Source: Zanthoxylum bungeanum | Taxonomy: Eukaryota; Streptophyta; Magnoliopsida; Sapindales; Rutaceae | Assembly (NCBI GenBank): GCA_019454045.1 | Contig: SKCR01041607.1 | Location: 1 to 64,000 of the forward strand | DNA length: 64,000 nt | Direction: 5' to 3' | Shown here: positions 35,544 to 48,122 of the stretch, in pieces | How the letters are laid out: every line of letters begins with the position of its first letter | How positions within the stretch are numbered: the first letter of the stretch is position 1 | The notes under the pieces: model-generated | The model's input: only the letters and a program-made list of their open reading frames with translations | Told to the model about the DNA's origin: nothing | The model's database searches: none | Made by a program: the position numbers and the translations under genes

Positions 35544-37523
35544 TGTTGGACAATTATGACCCATAGCGTCACTGTTTGTACATATCATGGTGTTGTTGTA
35601 CAAATTAACTATGTGACAAGGAGATTGCACTCTTATCATTTGTGATTAGATCACTTAGATGTATAAATGATAGGAGGTCCTTATGATCAGTTCCTGGATT
35701 GAGATGATATGAGACAATATCAGTCCACGAATGATTAATCATTAAATATCCCTAGTCGTAGTATTATCGAGACTGGACATCGATAATGCGGAATAGACTA
35801 GTATTACACTTGTGCGTGTTATGTGAGATCATAACGGCATAGTTCTCATATATTTGGGTATAGGATACTCATGCAAGTGTAATAGGAGGTTGTGTTTTAC
35901 CGATGGTACGGAAAATAGCTTCGCTTTGGATAGACCCCTCAGAATTCCATTGGTGGTATGACTATGTGTCTATGGAAGTCCGAAATCAGGGTAGGTGTAT
36001 TTGGTCTTAACCTGAGACTTGCACCGCTAATGCTTGCGACAATCAGTATGCTTTAGTTTTGGTCGTCCAAGGCTTTAACCGGTTCTGTGTACGCCTCTAT
36101 TGGGTATATTGAGAATCGTAGTGTATTGGGTGTGATGTCAAGACGAAAGTATCACTCCAGTCATAGTGGAGATGATGTCACGTAGGATACGATACTAGTG
36201 CTCTTAAGTACTGCAGTCATCTGGATATTATGACTAGGTCATGTATATCTGATAATAGAGACTAGTTACCACACATCCGACATGTGCTTCGTACGGGGCA
36301 GACACAGTTCCAGCCCCAGGCCTAGCACGTGACATTCGATACTGGATCGCAATACGCAATACTACGTATACTACGCCTGACATAGATTATATATTCCAGT
36401 AAGAATATTTCTGGAGAATTGGGTAGGCACGGTGCTTTGCTAGAAGCCAACCATGTCTTGTAAATGGGTAAGCACGTGGTACGAGGTACGCACGTATTCG
36501 GATAATCCGATGACCGTATTTACTGCCAACATATCCAGGGATCTCTTGGGTCGCTTCCCAAAGATTCACCGATGACAGTTGATTTAATTAAAATTAATCT
36601 GGAATTAATTAAGAGAGATAATTAATCTGGGATTAATTAAGAGAGAGAAAATTAATCTGGGATTAATTGAGGTATTATTTAATCTGGGATTAAATGTGTT
36701 CGGAAGAGAGAGAACGAGATTAATTTGGAATTAATCGGTAAAATAAATTAATAGTTAAATTTGATTTTTCTATTTAATTTATTAGTATGGGCTAAAATTA
36801 ATATATTGGATATATTAATATGAATTGGATTTCATTACGGAATTAAAGTCGGACTTTAATACGAACGAACGAATTAATTTAGAATTAATTCATAAACGAA
36901 ATTCGTAATATATTTACGAGGCATCGTTATTTAATTAAATTAGATTTAATTATTTAGCGACGAAAGTTCGTTTAATCGGATTAAACGGAACCGAGCCACG
37001 GCAAATGTTCGTAGAGACATTTGAATTTTGAATTCAAATGTGGGGCCCACTTCACATGTGGTAGTTGGGAGGGTAGTTGGCATTTATGCCAAGCCACCCA
37101 CCATCCAACTACCTTGGAATGGTTTTGGTGAAACCATTTACCCAACTACCTTGTTTAGGTAAAAGGGTAAATTGGTTTTACCTAAAACTCTTCTCTCTGT
37201 CTTCACTTGGGTATGCATCACACTTGACACATTTTTTAACAAAAGAAAAACCCTAGAACCTCCAAATGGGCGTGACCTATCCTCTCATTCTCTTTGATTT
37301 TGTGGCAAAATCAACAAAGCTAGCACTTGGAGAAATCAACTAAGGTGATAGGGAAACTACTTCATGAGTTGGAATCATCACTTAAAGCTTGGATCTTGGA
37401 GATCTCTTCTCAAAATTTTAAAGCTCAAATCTGTTCATTGTAAGTATATTCCGCAACTTATTTTGAATTATGAACACCTTTTCTTGCTTATTAGATCCTT
37501 GGCATGTTCTAGGAACACTAACA
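35544..37523 (+). repeat. C1: LTR of family C
   Basis: 1980 bp from TGTTGGACAATTATG to CACTAACA, followed by a tRNA-Met-like primer site, so this is a 5' LTR. It matches the solo LTR C2 (41211-43301) and C3 (62845-64000) along its length. It contains a ladder of four TTAATCTGGGATTAAT-type inverted repeats at 36592-36694. No open frame of note. The superfamily cannot be told from the LTR alone. Confidence 0.85.
36592..36694. repeat. ladder of TTAATC-TGG-GATTAAT inverted repeats in C1
   Basis: Four near-palindromic copies starting at about 36592, 36621, 36651 and 36679, a spacing of 28-30 bp, separated by AGAGAGA-type spacers. The same ladder is kept in C2 (42273-42345) and C3 (63902-63975). 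Confidence 0.7.
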
Positions 37524-37524
37524 A

Positions 37525-37538
37525 TGGTATCAAGAGCC
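37525..37538 (+). other. primer-binding site after C1
   Basis: TGGTATCAAGAGCC, two bases after the LTR end, resembles the initiator tRNA-Met primer site TGGTATCAGAGCC with one inserted base. Confidence 0.7.
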
Positions 37539-38184
37539 AATTTTAAGCATGAAAATTTTAGGGTTCATGAGACTAAAATTTGGGGCTTTTGTGTTTTGAG
37601 CATGATTTTTTCAAATTGATGCTTTGAGCATGCTTAGAATATGATAACTTAGAGTTATGCATGATTAGATTTGAAACAAATCAAATGAATCAAAAATTAA
37701 TTTTTTTTAGTATGGCCGAATGCTTCTGTGCAGTGGACTGCATGTTTTTTGATTTTTGTAACATGAAATGATGTGTTTAAATGCATGTTTAAATGTTGAT
37801 TGTTGGTTTGATTGGATTAGAATCAAAGTCAATAATGTTTATGTTATAATCAAAGAGCATGTTGAGCATGAAATGATGATTTTAGGATTCAATTTGTGTT
37901 GAGCATGAAATGATGTATTTTGGCTTCAATTTGTGTTGAGCATGAATTGATGGATTAAGCATGATTAATTAAGTTAATTGGTATTTTGGAAATATTGAGT
38001 TTAATTAATTAATCATGGCTAATGTACTTTAATTAAAGTAATTGTGATATTTGGAATATTATAATTATGTTAATAAGCCTTTAATTATGAATTGGGCTAA
38101 AAGTGTGTATTTGGGCTTAATGGGCTTGTTTTGACTAAGTTCGGTTTTGGACTTTTGGATTGGATCCAATTGAGCCCAAAACCA
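37539..38184. other. leader of element C, no gene seen
   Basis: AT-rich text with several TTGAGCATGAAATGATG repeats (about 37860-37950) and TTAATTAAT-rich DNA. The gag-like coding text of R2 begins after it without an LTR in between. Confidence 0.5.
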
Positions 38185-38437
38185 ATTCCGTAAAGGGTTT
38201 GGGTCAACCCATGCAAGCCTAGCATTGAAATGGTTCACTAATTTGCCTAACCGCTCAATTGATTCTTTCAAGCCACTTACAGATTCATTCGTGCACAAGT
38301 TTGTAGGCAACTGCACAATTGAGAAGACCATAGAATATTTGTAGGCCATAGCACAAAAGCGAGGGGAACTATTCCGATAGTATGTGAATCGGTTCAATAG
38401 GGAGAAGGTGTGTAGAAGTGATGCGGGCTTACAATTG
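38185..38437 (+). pseudogene. R2 gag relic, part 1 (Ty3/gypsy, Tat-like)
   Basis: Plus strand reads ALKWFTNLPNRSIDSFKPL, then DSFVHKFVGNC, a stop at about 38356, then KRGELFR-stop-YVNRFNREKV. This is the core of a Retrotrans_gag domain and aligns with the R1 gag at 49310-49480 (WFINLPYRSIGSYKEL). It is cut by the inverted LTR D2 and resumes at 61282. Its N-terminus is missing on the left. Confidence 0.75.
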
Positions 38438-39240
38438 TGCCTATAATGCCGACAACTAAAACACTATTAGGCTCGCAGCTCGTAAATAGTACATATAGCC
38501 CACATGGGACTACCCGGAGAATAAAGGAGTCGCCACCCAGTATAAGACTTTGGGAATGATTTAAAAATGCACTACACCCCTCACAAGGTCTGACCTTAAA
38601 TCCATTTGGGTTCAGAATGGTCTCTTCCTGATGTCAGTATAATATTCAGGTTTAAATGAGGCATCACCATGTCTTATAATGCAACATCACAAAATTAACA
38701 GTTTAAAACACACAAGAGCGCAAAAATTAATAATAAAAGTAAAAAAGAAAGAAACATTGATAAATAAATGTTCAGGAATTATGAAAGTAATAGAATAATA
38801 TTAACTAAATATGCCTCACTGGTCAAGCTTCGGAGAAGCCCAGTGGGACATCCTTAACCATATATGTCATGCCGGACTTTTTGCATGTCTGGTCGGATAT
38901 CTATTTTATAAACCAGAAAAATTGAAAATCCAGCTTCATACACATCTATCAGTAATAATTAAAACAGTAATAATAACAGTAATAATGATATAATAGTAAA
39001 TAAATGACATATAATACATATAAATAGTAATAAGAAAAACATAACCAAGAAAAATATAGCACATGTCTCGCTGACCTGGCTTCCCTACATTAGGGATGTC
39101 TGGCCGAATATACAATGAGTCTGATCGGACATACCACGTGAATCAGACAGAAAACGAACATAGAAACATGCATTACTACAGTAAAAGGCAAGAAATATCA
39201 TAATAATAATAATAATAATAATAATATAATAATAATAATA

Positions 39241-39275
<35 letters not shown>

Positions 39276-39463
39276 TAATAATAATATAATAATAATAATA
39301 ATATAATATAATAATAATAATAATAATAATAAAAGTGAGATTTATAAAATCGGCCTTTCGTATAATTATTTCCCGAGTAAATACCATATTATCGTCTATT
39401 CGGAATCAGCTATGGAATTTTTTGTTCGGGTTTCCATCCTATATACCAAAGAGAAACAATAAT
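38438..39463 (-). repeat. D2: inverted Ogre-related LTR, left part
   Basis: Reverse complement of the terminal block of the A/B/D LTR family (the rc of the ACCATTCTGAACCCAAATGG and GGTGGCGACTCC segments is clear at 38525-38630). It holds part of the 95-bp block at 39395-39450 and an (AAT)n stretch. It is cut by K at 39464 and resumes at 60241, giving about 2.06 kb in all. It interrupts the R2 gag. No clean target-site duplication was found at 38437/61282, so ends are approximate. Confidence 0.7.
39199..39332. repeat. (AAT)n microsatellite
   Basis: About 130 bp of ATA/AAT triplets with single-base slips, inside D2. The minus-strand ORF of Ile/Tyr/Leu runs that crosses it is a translation of the microsatellite. 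Confidence 0.95.
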
Positions 39464-39802
39464 TATTGGGGCGGATGTAAGACCCCTAGGGTCATATCGG
39501 TGCTCGTGCAGCGGAAGTGGGTCTAACCCATGGATATCAATGAAATGTGTATTATTAAATTATTTTATAGAATATTATATTCCGTTATGAGTTTGTAGGA
39601 AAAACATGGATAAAAACGGAGTTCGAAAACTCTGGAACGAAGAAAATGAAGTTTCAGCGCTCATGGGCAACAGCTTTCGGCACGTCGCAATGCGTAGGTT
39701 TGGGAGTCGCAACGCCCAATCTGTGAGAGCTCGGCGTTACTCGCCCAGGGGTTAGCGTCGCGACGCCCTTAGCTCTGAGAGTTGAGTGTCGCGACGCTTC
39801 CC
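39464..39802 (-). repeat. K left (3') LTR fragment
   Basis: Matches 57924-58283, including GACCCCTAGGGTC and the repeated GTCGCGACGCT text, then breaks where B starts at about 39803. Confidence 0.8.
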
Positions 39803-41210
39803 TGTTTTAGGCACTGCATTTTTGCATATAAGTCTCTATGATGAGTCTCATTTGGAGACACTACCTTTTAAGTCACGGAAGTCACGGGAAACGGACGTCG
39901 GAAGGGGAAATTCATAATAGGCATGTCATCAGATTCATTTCACGAGTTCACTGTTTTCGTTCGTGCTGCGTTCGTTACTTCGTTCGAACTTCAGGCAGAT
40001 TGCGGGCGTTCTTGTAACGTTCGAATGGCGTTGATATTTCTGGTTTTGCTGCTAGCCTCACACCTAAGCCCAATTAGCCCACCAAAGCCCATAAAACACA
40101 TCCAAATTAATAAAACACATATTTAACACATGGGGAATTAAATAAAATCTAAAAATCACATACCAAATTAAAATAAATATCAAATAAAATCATGCCTAAT
40201 TAAAATCAATCAAGATTATTTTAGACCAAACTAAACAAATATTATGCCTAATCCAAACAAATTAAATTTATTAACTTCCTAATTAACCAAATCTTGTCCC
40301 CCCCCTCAATCTTTTGTTTTCCTTGTTTAGCACCAAATCATATCTCACCTTTATTGCATGATCTCTCATTCCTTCTCCAACATGGACCCACCCTAAACTT
40401 TGCCTATAAAAAGAACCCTTCACCACACATCTAAACCCCTAGCATATTGATACAAACCACAAAAATTCCGCAAGGCATTGACACCCTAGCTCATTCACAC
40501 AGAAAACTCCTAGTTCATTCACACAAGAAACACCGAAGCTCATTGACACAACTCTCCATCACTCTCAATAACCGAAAATCACAAACCAAAGAACCATCAT
40601 TGCCTTGACCAAAACACATCCCGAATAGTCCCATTTACCTCATCAAAACAGCCCTTTTACCTCACCAAAACAGTCCCCAAACCACACCATAACAGCAGCC
40701 CAAATCACACCCAAAACAGTCCCCAAATACACCAAGAACAGTAGCCTAAATACAGCAAACGTAGTGACCAGAAAACGTCACCGAAAGAACAGCGAAATAC
40801 AGTAAAAACAGCAGCAAAATAGGGAGAACGATGACTCAAAACAGTGAGACAACGAACGAGAGCAGTGAACCAGTGAACCGGAGGAGTTACAGAATGTTAG
40901 CCCTTCCGACGATCGTGTACCGTACATCCGAGAGGTGATTTAAAAGGTTAGACTTGAGGGCACTTTTTCTATTTATTGTCATTCGTTTTTTTAATTGTTT
41001 TATTGGCATGAGAGTCGTTTGTGGATGCATGTTGTGGCTTTGAATAAAATGGAAAATGTGTCGCCTCTTGTGGTATATATGATGGAAACCCGGACATAAA
41101 TTTCATAGCCGATTCCGAATGGACGGTAGTATGATCTGTACTCGGGATACAACTCCACGTACCACTTGAGTAAACGGCGCGTATTTCATTTTATGTTGTT
41201 TTGATGTGTT

Positions 41211-43301
41211 TGTTGGACAGTTATGACCCATAGCGTCACTATTTGTACAGATCACGGTGTTGTTGTACAAATTAACTATGTGACAAAGGAGATTGCACTC
41301 TCATCGTTTGTGATTAGATCACCATAGATATATAAATGAAGAGAGGTCCATATGATTAGTTCCTGGATTGAGAATGATATGAGACAGTATCAGTCCACGA
41401 AGGATTAATCATTAAATATCCCTAGCTGGAGTATTATCGAGACAGGACATCGATAATACGAAATAAGCTAGTATTGCACTTGTGCGCATTGTGAGGGCAC
41501 AACGGCATAGTTCTCATATATTTAAGTATTGGATACTTATGCAAGTGCGATAGAGGAGGTGTTTTTTCACCGATGGTACGGGAAACAGCTTCGCTCTGGA
41601 TAGACCCCCTCGGAATCCCATTGGTATTATGACTATGTGTCTATGGGAGGCCGAAATCAAGTTGGTGTGTATAGTCTTAACCTGAGACTTACATCGCTAA
41701 TACTTACGATAATTGATAGACTTTGGTCTTGTGGTACAGGGCTTTAAAACCGTTCTGCGTACACCACTTCTGGGTTTATCAGAGAGTCGTAGTGTATTGG
41801 GTGTGATGTCAAGATGGAAGTATCACTTCAGTCATAGTGGAGATGATGTCACGTAGGATACGGTATTAGTGCTCTTGAGTGTTGCGCAACCAATCGGGAT
41901 ATTGTGACCAATGTCATGAATATTTGATTATAGAGACTATGTTACCAGACATCCGACATGTGCTTCGGACGGGGCAGACACTTATCCAGCCCCAGCCCTA
42001 GCACGTGACAATCCGATACTGGGCCGATATACACAATACTTGGTATACTACGCTTGATACAGATCTTAAATATTCTTAAATGGATATGTCCGGAGAATTG
42101 GGTAGACTTGGTGCTTTACTAGAAGCCAACCTTGTCTTGTAAATTGGTAAAACGTAGTACTTGGTACTCACGTGTTCGGATAGTCCGATGACCGATTTGA
42201 CTGCCAACATATCCGGGGATCTCATGGGTCGCTTCCAAAGAATTCCCGATGACGTATGACTCGCACTTTTATTAATCTGGGATTAATATGATGAGAGAGA
42301 GAATTAATCTGGGATTAATTACAGAGATATTTTCTGGGATAAAATATCAAATTTAAAGAGAGAGAATGATTAATTTGGAATTAATCGATTTGATTAATAT
42401 ATTTGATATATTAAACGAAATGGATTTTGACGCGGAATTAAAATTAGATTTTAATTCGGGCGAGCGAGTTAATTTAGAATTAATTCATTAGCGACGTGAA
42501 TAGTGATTTCGCTAGGCGTAATCATTTAATTACGACGCAACGGAAAATTCGTTAATTTGGAATTAGCGAATCCGAGCCCGAGATTATTTGCGAGCGAATT
42601 CGCATTTGGAATTCGAGTGCGGCACGTCAAATCAAGCGTCAAGTCGCTAGTCGCATCTAGCGTCACATCAAGCGTCAAATCATGTCACTTTGAGTGATGT
42701 GACAATTGATTGGATTGATTAATTGATGTGACAATTGATTGGATTGATAAAGTGAAGTGATGTGACTTGATGTAATAAAGGTGATGTGTGTGGTTGGGAA
42801 TTAAACCCAAATGTGTTTGAAATGAATTTCAAATGAAATTCAAGTGCATTTGATGCATAAAATAAACACAAAACCGTATACCACATTCACTCCACTTTCC
42901 CTCCTCTCTCTCCTCTTCTCCTCTCCCTCACTCAACGCCATTTCTGTTTTCTAAAGAGGCAGTGAACTGCCGGGTTTAAGAAGCAAAATGGAAGGGAAGC
43001 AAGTGTGTTTTGTGGCAAAACAATAGTGCTAGCACACTCCGGGATCAATGCGAAGGTGATAGAAAGCTTACCAATGAGCTGGGATTCAAACGATGAAGCT
43101 TGGAGCTTCAAATCATGAAGACAAGGGACGAAATTCACTATTCACAGCAGCCCACTGCCTTGACAAAGTGAGCAGAATTCGAATTTTTGTTGCCCAAATC
43201 GTCGCTCAACCGCTCGATGTAAGTATTCCGCACTTCCGTCGTTGTATTCACTTATGATTCATGCTTGAGTTTTGATCTTGGGACCTATAGAAACTCCAAC
43301 A
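41211..43301 (+). mobile_element. C2: solo LTR of family C
   Basis: 2091 bp, TGTTGGACAG...CTCCAACA, with perfect GTGTT duplications at 41206-41210 and 43302-43306. Without it, the B LTR is continuous with the LTRs of A. It has three rungs of the TTAATC...GATTAA ladder. No open frame of note. Confidence 0.9.
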
Positions 43302-43339
43302 GTGTTTATTATTCGTTAGTTAATTTTTGCATATTATTT

Positions 43340-43800
43340 GTTTGCGTAATGATGTGATCGAGCGCATGGGCTTAGTAAGTTGGATTAAAGGTCCCCTATT
43401 TTGAGGGGTTAAAACCCTTTACCACGATGCTTTGCCGCGCCGGTTGATCTATATTCGGTTGAATGTAAGATGTGTTCAATCGGGTATACGAAGTCCGATA
43501 TTGTTTCTTTTATTTCTTATATGCATTGTGAGATAAAGCGCATGGGCTTAGTAAGTGCGATTAAAGGTCCTCTATTTTGAGAGGTTAAAATCCTTTACCA
43601 CGATGCTTTGTCGCGCCGGATGATGTATATTCGATTGGATGTGAGATATGTTCAATCGGATACATGAAGTTCGATATCATTTTCTTCACATTTTTTACAT
43701 GTATTGTGTTGTTTGCGCATGGGCTTAGTTAGTGCGATTAAAGGTCCTCTATTTTGAGAGGTTAAAATCCTTTATCACAATGCTTTACCGCGCCTTTTAG
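43340..43800 (+). repeat. about 176-bp tandem repeat in B LTR
   Basis: Three units with GCGCATGGGCTTAGT at about 43364, 43540 and 43716. More diverged from each other than the units in A. Confidence 0.8.
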
Positions 43801-43884
43801 CCCGTTATTATTTATTAGGTGTCATCTAGTCATCCATTCATGTATGCGTCATGTTGTTTACTGTATTTTTTGGTTACTGCTGTA

Positions 43885-44150
43885 ACCCCGTTCGAACATG
43901 TTTCAGAACGCCGCACGAACACATGTTTTCTGTCTCAGTTCGTTCGAACGCATTCACAAACGCAACTCGAACGCGCATGCATTTTGTCTTATCATGCATC
44001 AGGTCTCATTTCCGTTCGAACGTGTTTCTGAACGCCATACGAACGTGAGCATTCTGTTTCATTTCCGTTCGAACGCGTTTACGAACGCTACTTGAACGCG
44101 AACCTTCTGTTTGCCATTCGAACACGTTTTCGAACGCTACACGAATCCGC
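43885..44150. repeat. GTTCGAAC-rich minisatellite in B LTR
   Basis: CGTTCGAACG-type cores and CACGAACG half sites in units of about 60 bp. Same style as 12418-12541 and 25671-25885 in T1. Single copies also occur near 39955-40025. Confidence 0.75.
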
Positions 44151-44824
44151 GTACACTGAACTGAGTCCTCTTCATCATATTTTATGCATAATTGCCCCTA
44201 TTGGTTATCCCTTTGTATTACGAACCTGATTGCTTCTCTTTAATATGCATGCTTGTATAATTATTGCATGTTTGCGCTTCCATGATTATCAATGCAATGT
44301 GTTTGTGAAATTATGCGTTTGCCATTATTCTGATTCAATTTTATGCATGCTTGTATGATCATTGTTTGCTTGCGTTTCCATATCCATGAATATAATGTGC
44401 TTATGAATTTGCATGCTCGCCGTATTTCAATTTACTTTTATGCATGCAAATTGGGACATAGATTATATGCAAATAGGTTGTATGCAAATATGAATATGTG
44501 TTACATGTGAACTTAGATGAACCTTTGATTTATGCATGCGAACTTGGAAATAAATTATCCTTGGAAATATGTTGCTTAGGCTTGGTTAGATTATTGCATA
44601 AATCATTTTATTACAAGTGGCATAAGTAAGGGACCATTCCGAACCCAATGGTTTGAGGTCTTCCCTTGCGAGGGGTGAGTGCGGAATAAATCTCATTTTC
44701 CCGGTTCACACCGGGTGGCGACTCCATTTTTCTCCGGTTTAGTCCCCCGCGGGCTACTCCGTACTCCCAACTAGGCCGCGAGCCTAGGACAGCATGCGTC
44801 GCCCAGTTTCTGTGTCCCACAGTC

Positions 44825-44842
44825 TGGCGACTCCACTGGAGA
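44825..44842 (+). other. primer-binding site of B
   Basis: TGGCGACTCCACTGGAGA, 3 bp after the LTR end; one change from the site in A. Confidence 0.65.
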
Positions 44843-45967
44843 TAGAGAATCGGCCCCGAAATAATGTCTTGTAATATTATGATTTGTGCTTTAATTAACC
44901 GTGTCTATTGTGGGTTAAAAGAGGTTTAATCAAAGACACTTTTAAGGCTGGGTAATAGCTAGGTGTCTTCCTTCATTCACTACCTTTCTATGAGGAAAAG
45001 CTGTGAAGGCACCTAGATAATCATTTACTTGTAGCCTATTGTGATGGACTAATTTGGAGGACTCGTTGTTTATTCATGTCACCAAGCGATAAGAGCCTAA
45101 GAGGCTAGGGTACTTAAGAGAGCCTCGCTCCACCCTCCCTCTGGGGAATCTACAACGGGAAGTCCATTTGACAGTCAATCACACACCATAACTCGTTGGC
45201 AAGTACTATAAGGTATAAAAAAAAGGTGCGCTCACTTGGTCGCTCGAACCCTTGAGTAGGGAGACCTAGTTGTGGATAATCCTTCGCCAGCGAGAGTCTT
45301 TGTCTACACTCCCGCAAACCCACACATAGACTGGAGTGGCATGGCCTATAGCAATTATTTCCTTGTGCTTGTGGACCATCCTCATTTGGATGCAGTTGGA
45401 CTTCTTGTCAGAAATGCGAACTTGTTGGGCCATTTAAACTGGGACGAGTTCGTATCCTATGACAATTGGCCCAAAAGATTCTGAAATGTTGATGGGCCAC
45501 TCTGTAGAAATTATTTTTGTATGCTCGTGTTTGGGAACATTGTCGTTTGGATCCATTGGGACCTTTTGTCATGACGTATGGGCTTATTGGGCCATTTAAA
45601 CTGGGACAAGAACGTATCTTATGATGATTGGGTCGAAAGCTTCTAAGACGCCGATGGGCCATTATATGTTTGTGTTTAGGAACATTATCATTTGGATACA
45701 GTTGTACTTCTTTCCATGAGATGTGAACTTGTTAGGCCATTTAAACTGGGACGAGTTCACTCCTATGACAGTTAGCCCAAAAGCTTCTAAAATGATGATG
45801 GGCCGATTTGTGTGAAAATTTTAATGAGTTGATATATTTCTTGTATCGCATGCATCTCATTTATTTCATGCATACACGCATCATGTTAATCCTTGTGTCT
45901 AAAAGCCATTATAGATTCTCGTTGGGTTAGGGAAGAGGGAAGACTCACTAAAAGACTGGTAACAGAT
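44843..45967 (+). other. non-coding leader of B
   Basis: Matches the leader of A (18624-19580) almost throughout. It contains degenerate repeats around GTTGGGCCATTTAAACTGG at 45423, 45590 and 45735. No gene. Confidence 0.65.
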
Positions 45968-45968
45968 A

Positions 45969-47349
45969 TGAGTACATCCGATAACGAGGTATCTCAGATA
46001 GATCAGTTGGAAAATGGTTTCGCCAAGATTATCGAACAGTTGCAAACCTTGACTACTGCCATGGCAAATATGGATGTGCCCAGTGCTGGGGGAAACTCTG
46101 AGAATGTAAGGCGTGAAGAGTCTCTGAACAGATTGAGTGAAGATATCCCTGTATTTGAGGATGATATGGCTGAATATGCCACGGGAAGAATAGCCCGGTC
46201 TCAGGCCGAGATACAGAAACTCCGTGATCAGATGGAGTCAGTTACCAGTAAACTGAAGGGGAAACATGAGGACTTGTTGGATTATGAGGTGTTGACCTTC
46301 GAAAAACAGCTGCCAGCTCAGTTCAAGATGTCTGATATGGCTAAGTTCAACGGGAATGGGGACCCGAGGGTCCATTTGCGGCAATATGTCTCAATAATGA
46401 GTTCAGTGGGCCTATCACAGCGCCAAGTCTAAAAGATTTTTGGGATGTCACTCGAGGGAGCACCTGTAATATGGTATCACAGCCTTGAGAAAAAAGGTTA
46501 AAGAAGATTGGAGGAACTAGCTGATGCTTTTCTGAAGAAGTATGTTACAGACTTAGAGATCGACTTATCGCTCCGCGACATGGAGAATACTAAGCAGAAG
46601 CCGGAAGAAAGCTTCAAGGAGTATGTAGACTGCTGGAGAAGCCAACTTCTGAAGATGCAGACTCGGCCCTCAGAGAAGGACCAAATCAAAATGATCATCA
46701 AGGGCACCAAGCCCTCCATTTATGTCAAGTTGAGGAGAATGACCTCCATGATTGCAGATTTTTGACAGTTGAGGGAAACTGTCATGGAATAGAAGAAAGA
46801 AGCTAAAACAGAAAGTTCTATGGCCAGAATAGGAGGACTTTTAGGGGGCATTCTGAGACCAAGCCCGCTGCTGCCGAAGTCGCTGCCATCAGAAACAAGC
46901 AATTCTCCAACCTTGGTAGACCTTTGTCAAAGGTATTTGAAAAGTTGAAGGGACAAGGACTCTTAAAACCCTTAGAGCCTAAACCACTTCCAGATCCTAT
47001 ACCACCCAACCTTGACCTAAGCCTGTATTGTCACTTCCACCAGAGGAGAGGCCACGAAACTGACAATTGTACCCGCCTTAGGCATGAAATCCAAAACCTC
47101 ATTGATGCCTATAAAATACATGATCCTGAGAAAGAACAACCTAACACACATCGTAACCCTCTACCAAATTACCACTCTGTCCCCCCACCCACTTACATGA
47201 TCAACTCCGGCCTGCCCGAAAGCTTTGTCCTCCAAACTCTCAACCACCCAGTTTCTTCCATGAGGATAGAGGATGACACAGTGAAGAACCATAGGCCGAG
47301 GAAGAAGGCAATGAAACTGTTCTTTCTGGTTTATTTTCTGCATTTTTAA
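45969..47349 (+). pseudogene. B gag relic (Ogre/Tat-type)
   Basis: ATG at 45969 is the likely gag start. The N-terminal part is a coiled coil with SRAEIQKLRDQ-like helices (to about 46260), then FKMSDMAKFNGNGDPRVHL, the usual start of a Ty3/gypsy gag domain. Stops at 46430, 46498, 46763 and 46790, and a frame change before 46924, break it. The last part (46924-47349) has the knuckle CHFHQRRGHETDNC and the helix RHEIQNLIDAYKI seen in Tat/Ogre gag. Coding is clear but no intact protein is possible. A lacks this region altogether. Confidence 0.8.
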
Positions 47350-47564
47350 TAAAGACATCGACTTCGTCTACTTGTTTGAACCTTTTCCTGAATAATAATA
47401 AGGACATCCATTTCACCTACTTGCCTGAGTCCTTTCCTTTCAACTTGTAACAAGAGTATATTTGAGAAAAGCAGTCAACCCTGATACCATGATATTCAGC
47501 GACACTCAGAACACGGGGGATTCCTGAAAGAAGCAAGCCGAAAAGACAGAATAACCGTTCAGTA

Positions 47565-47720
47565 ATGGGAAATGGGGCAGTGAGGCTGTCAGACTTGGAA
47601 GGAAATGAGTTCACTGAGCCGATCAATGTGGATAAATTGAAGCAGTACTTTGCCAGAGGAAGAGAAGACCGAGTAGTCACCAATGGAATTGGTGGACGAC
47701 CTAACCCAACGGGATATGAA
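47565..47720 (+). pseudogene. B pol C-terminal remnant (end of integrase)
   Basis: GNGAVRLSDLEGNEFTEPINVDKLKQYF matches the style of the very end of Ty3/gypsy integrase, where a GA-x-R-L-x-D-x-(D/E)-G block precedes the INxDxLK motif. It lies about 215 bp after the gag end, so protease, reverse transcriptase, RNase H and most of integrase have been deleted. Confidence 0.6.
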
Positions 47721-47884
47721 ACTCATTCATGCATACATGCATACACGTAACGTATTTTGCATTCCTTTTTGTGTTTGTTTTGTTTTGTATTCACAGGTCT
47801 CAACAAAGAAAAAAAAAAGCATCCAACGCAAGCCAACTAGAAGCAGCAACAGTACAGTGTCAGCAGTTTTCAGGAATGAATCAC

Positions 47885-48122
47885 AGGGCGAGGCCCACAT
47901 CAGTATCAGTTTGGGGCGAGGCTCATATCAGTATCAGTTGGGGGCGAGGCCCACATCAGTATCAGTCTAGGGGCGAGTCCCATATCAGTATCAGTCTGGG
48001 GGCGAGGCCCACATCAGTATCAGTTTGGGGCGAGGCCCATATCAATATCAGTCTGGGGGCGAGGACCATATTAGTATCAGTTGGGGGCGAGGCCCACATC
48101 AGTATCAGTTGGGGGCGAGGCC
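47885..48122 (+). repeat. tandem array of 28-bp units in B, truncated
   Basis: About eight units of the GGCGAGGCCCACATCAGTAT type, as in A at 19795-21275. The last unit stops at CCCACA and runs straight into R1. Confidence 0.88.

Larger units (their letters stand above)
39803..44821 (+). repeat. B 5' LTR (with C2 inside)
   Basis: Begins TGTTTTAGGCACTGC (three extra T compared with A) and ends GTGTCCCACA. About 2.92 kb without C2. TATAAAAAG at 40405-40413 is the likely TATA box. It has one 95-bp block (41070-41170), three 175-bp-type units (43340-43800) and a GTTCGAAC minisatellite (43885-44150). The conserved end block is at 44630-44821. Confidence 0.8.
39803..48122 (+). mobile_element. B: Ogre/Tat-like element, 3' end lost
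   Basis: The LTR (39803-44821) with C2 nested in it is followed by the primer site, a leader, a gag relic, a pol C-terminus and the start of the 28-bp tandem array. The array stops at 48122 in a junction with R1; the 3' LTR is missing. It is the closest relative of A: same LTR ends, same primer site, same leader and same array. It keeps the gag that A has lost. Confidence 0.82.

Noticed and set aside
39085..39387. ORF with long Ile/Tyr/Leu runs that looks like a membrane protein
   Set aside because: Translation of an (AAT)n microsatellite.
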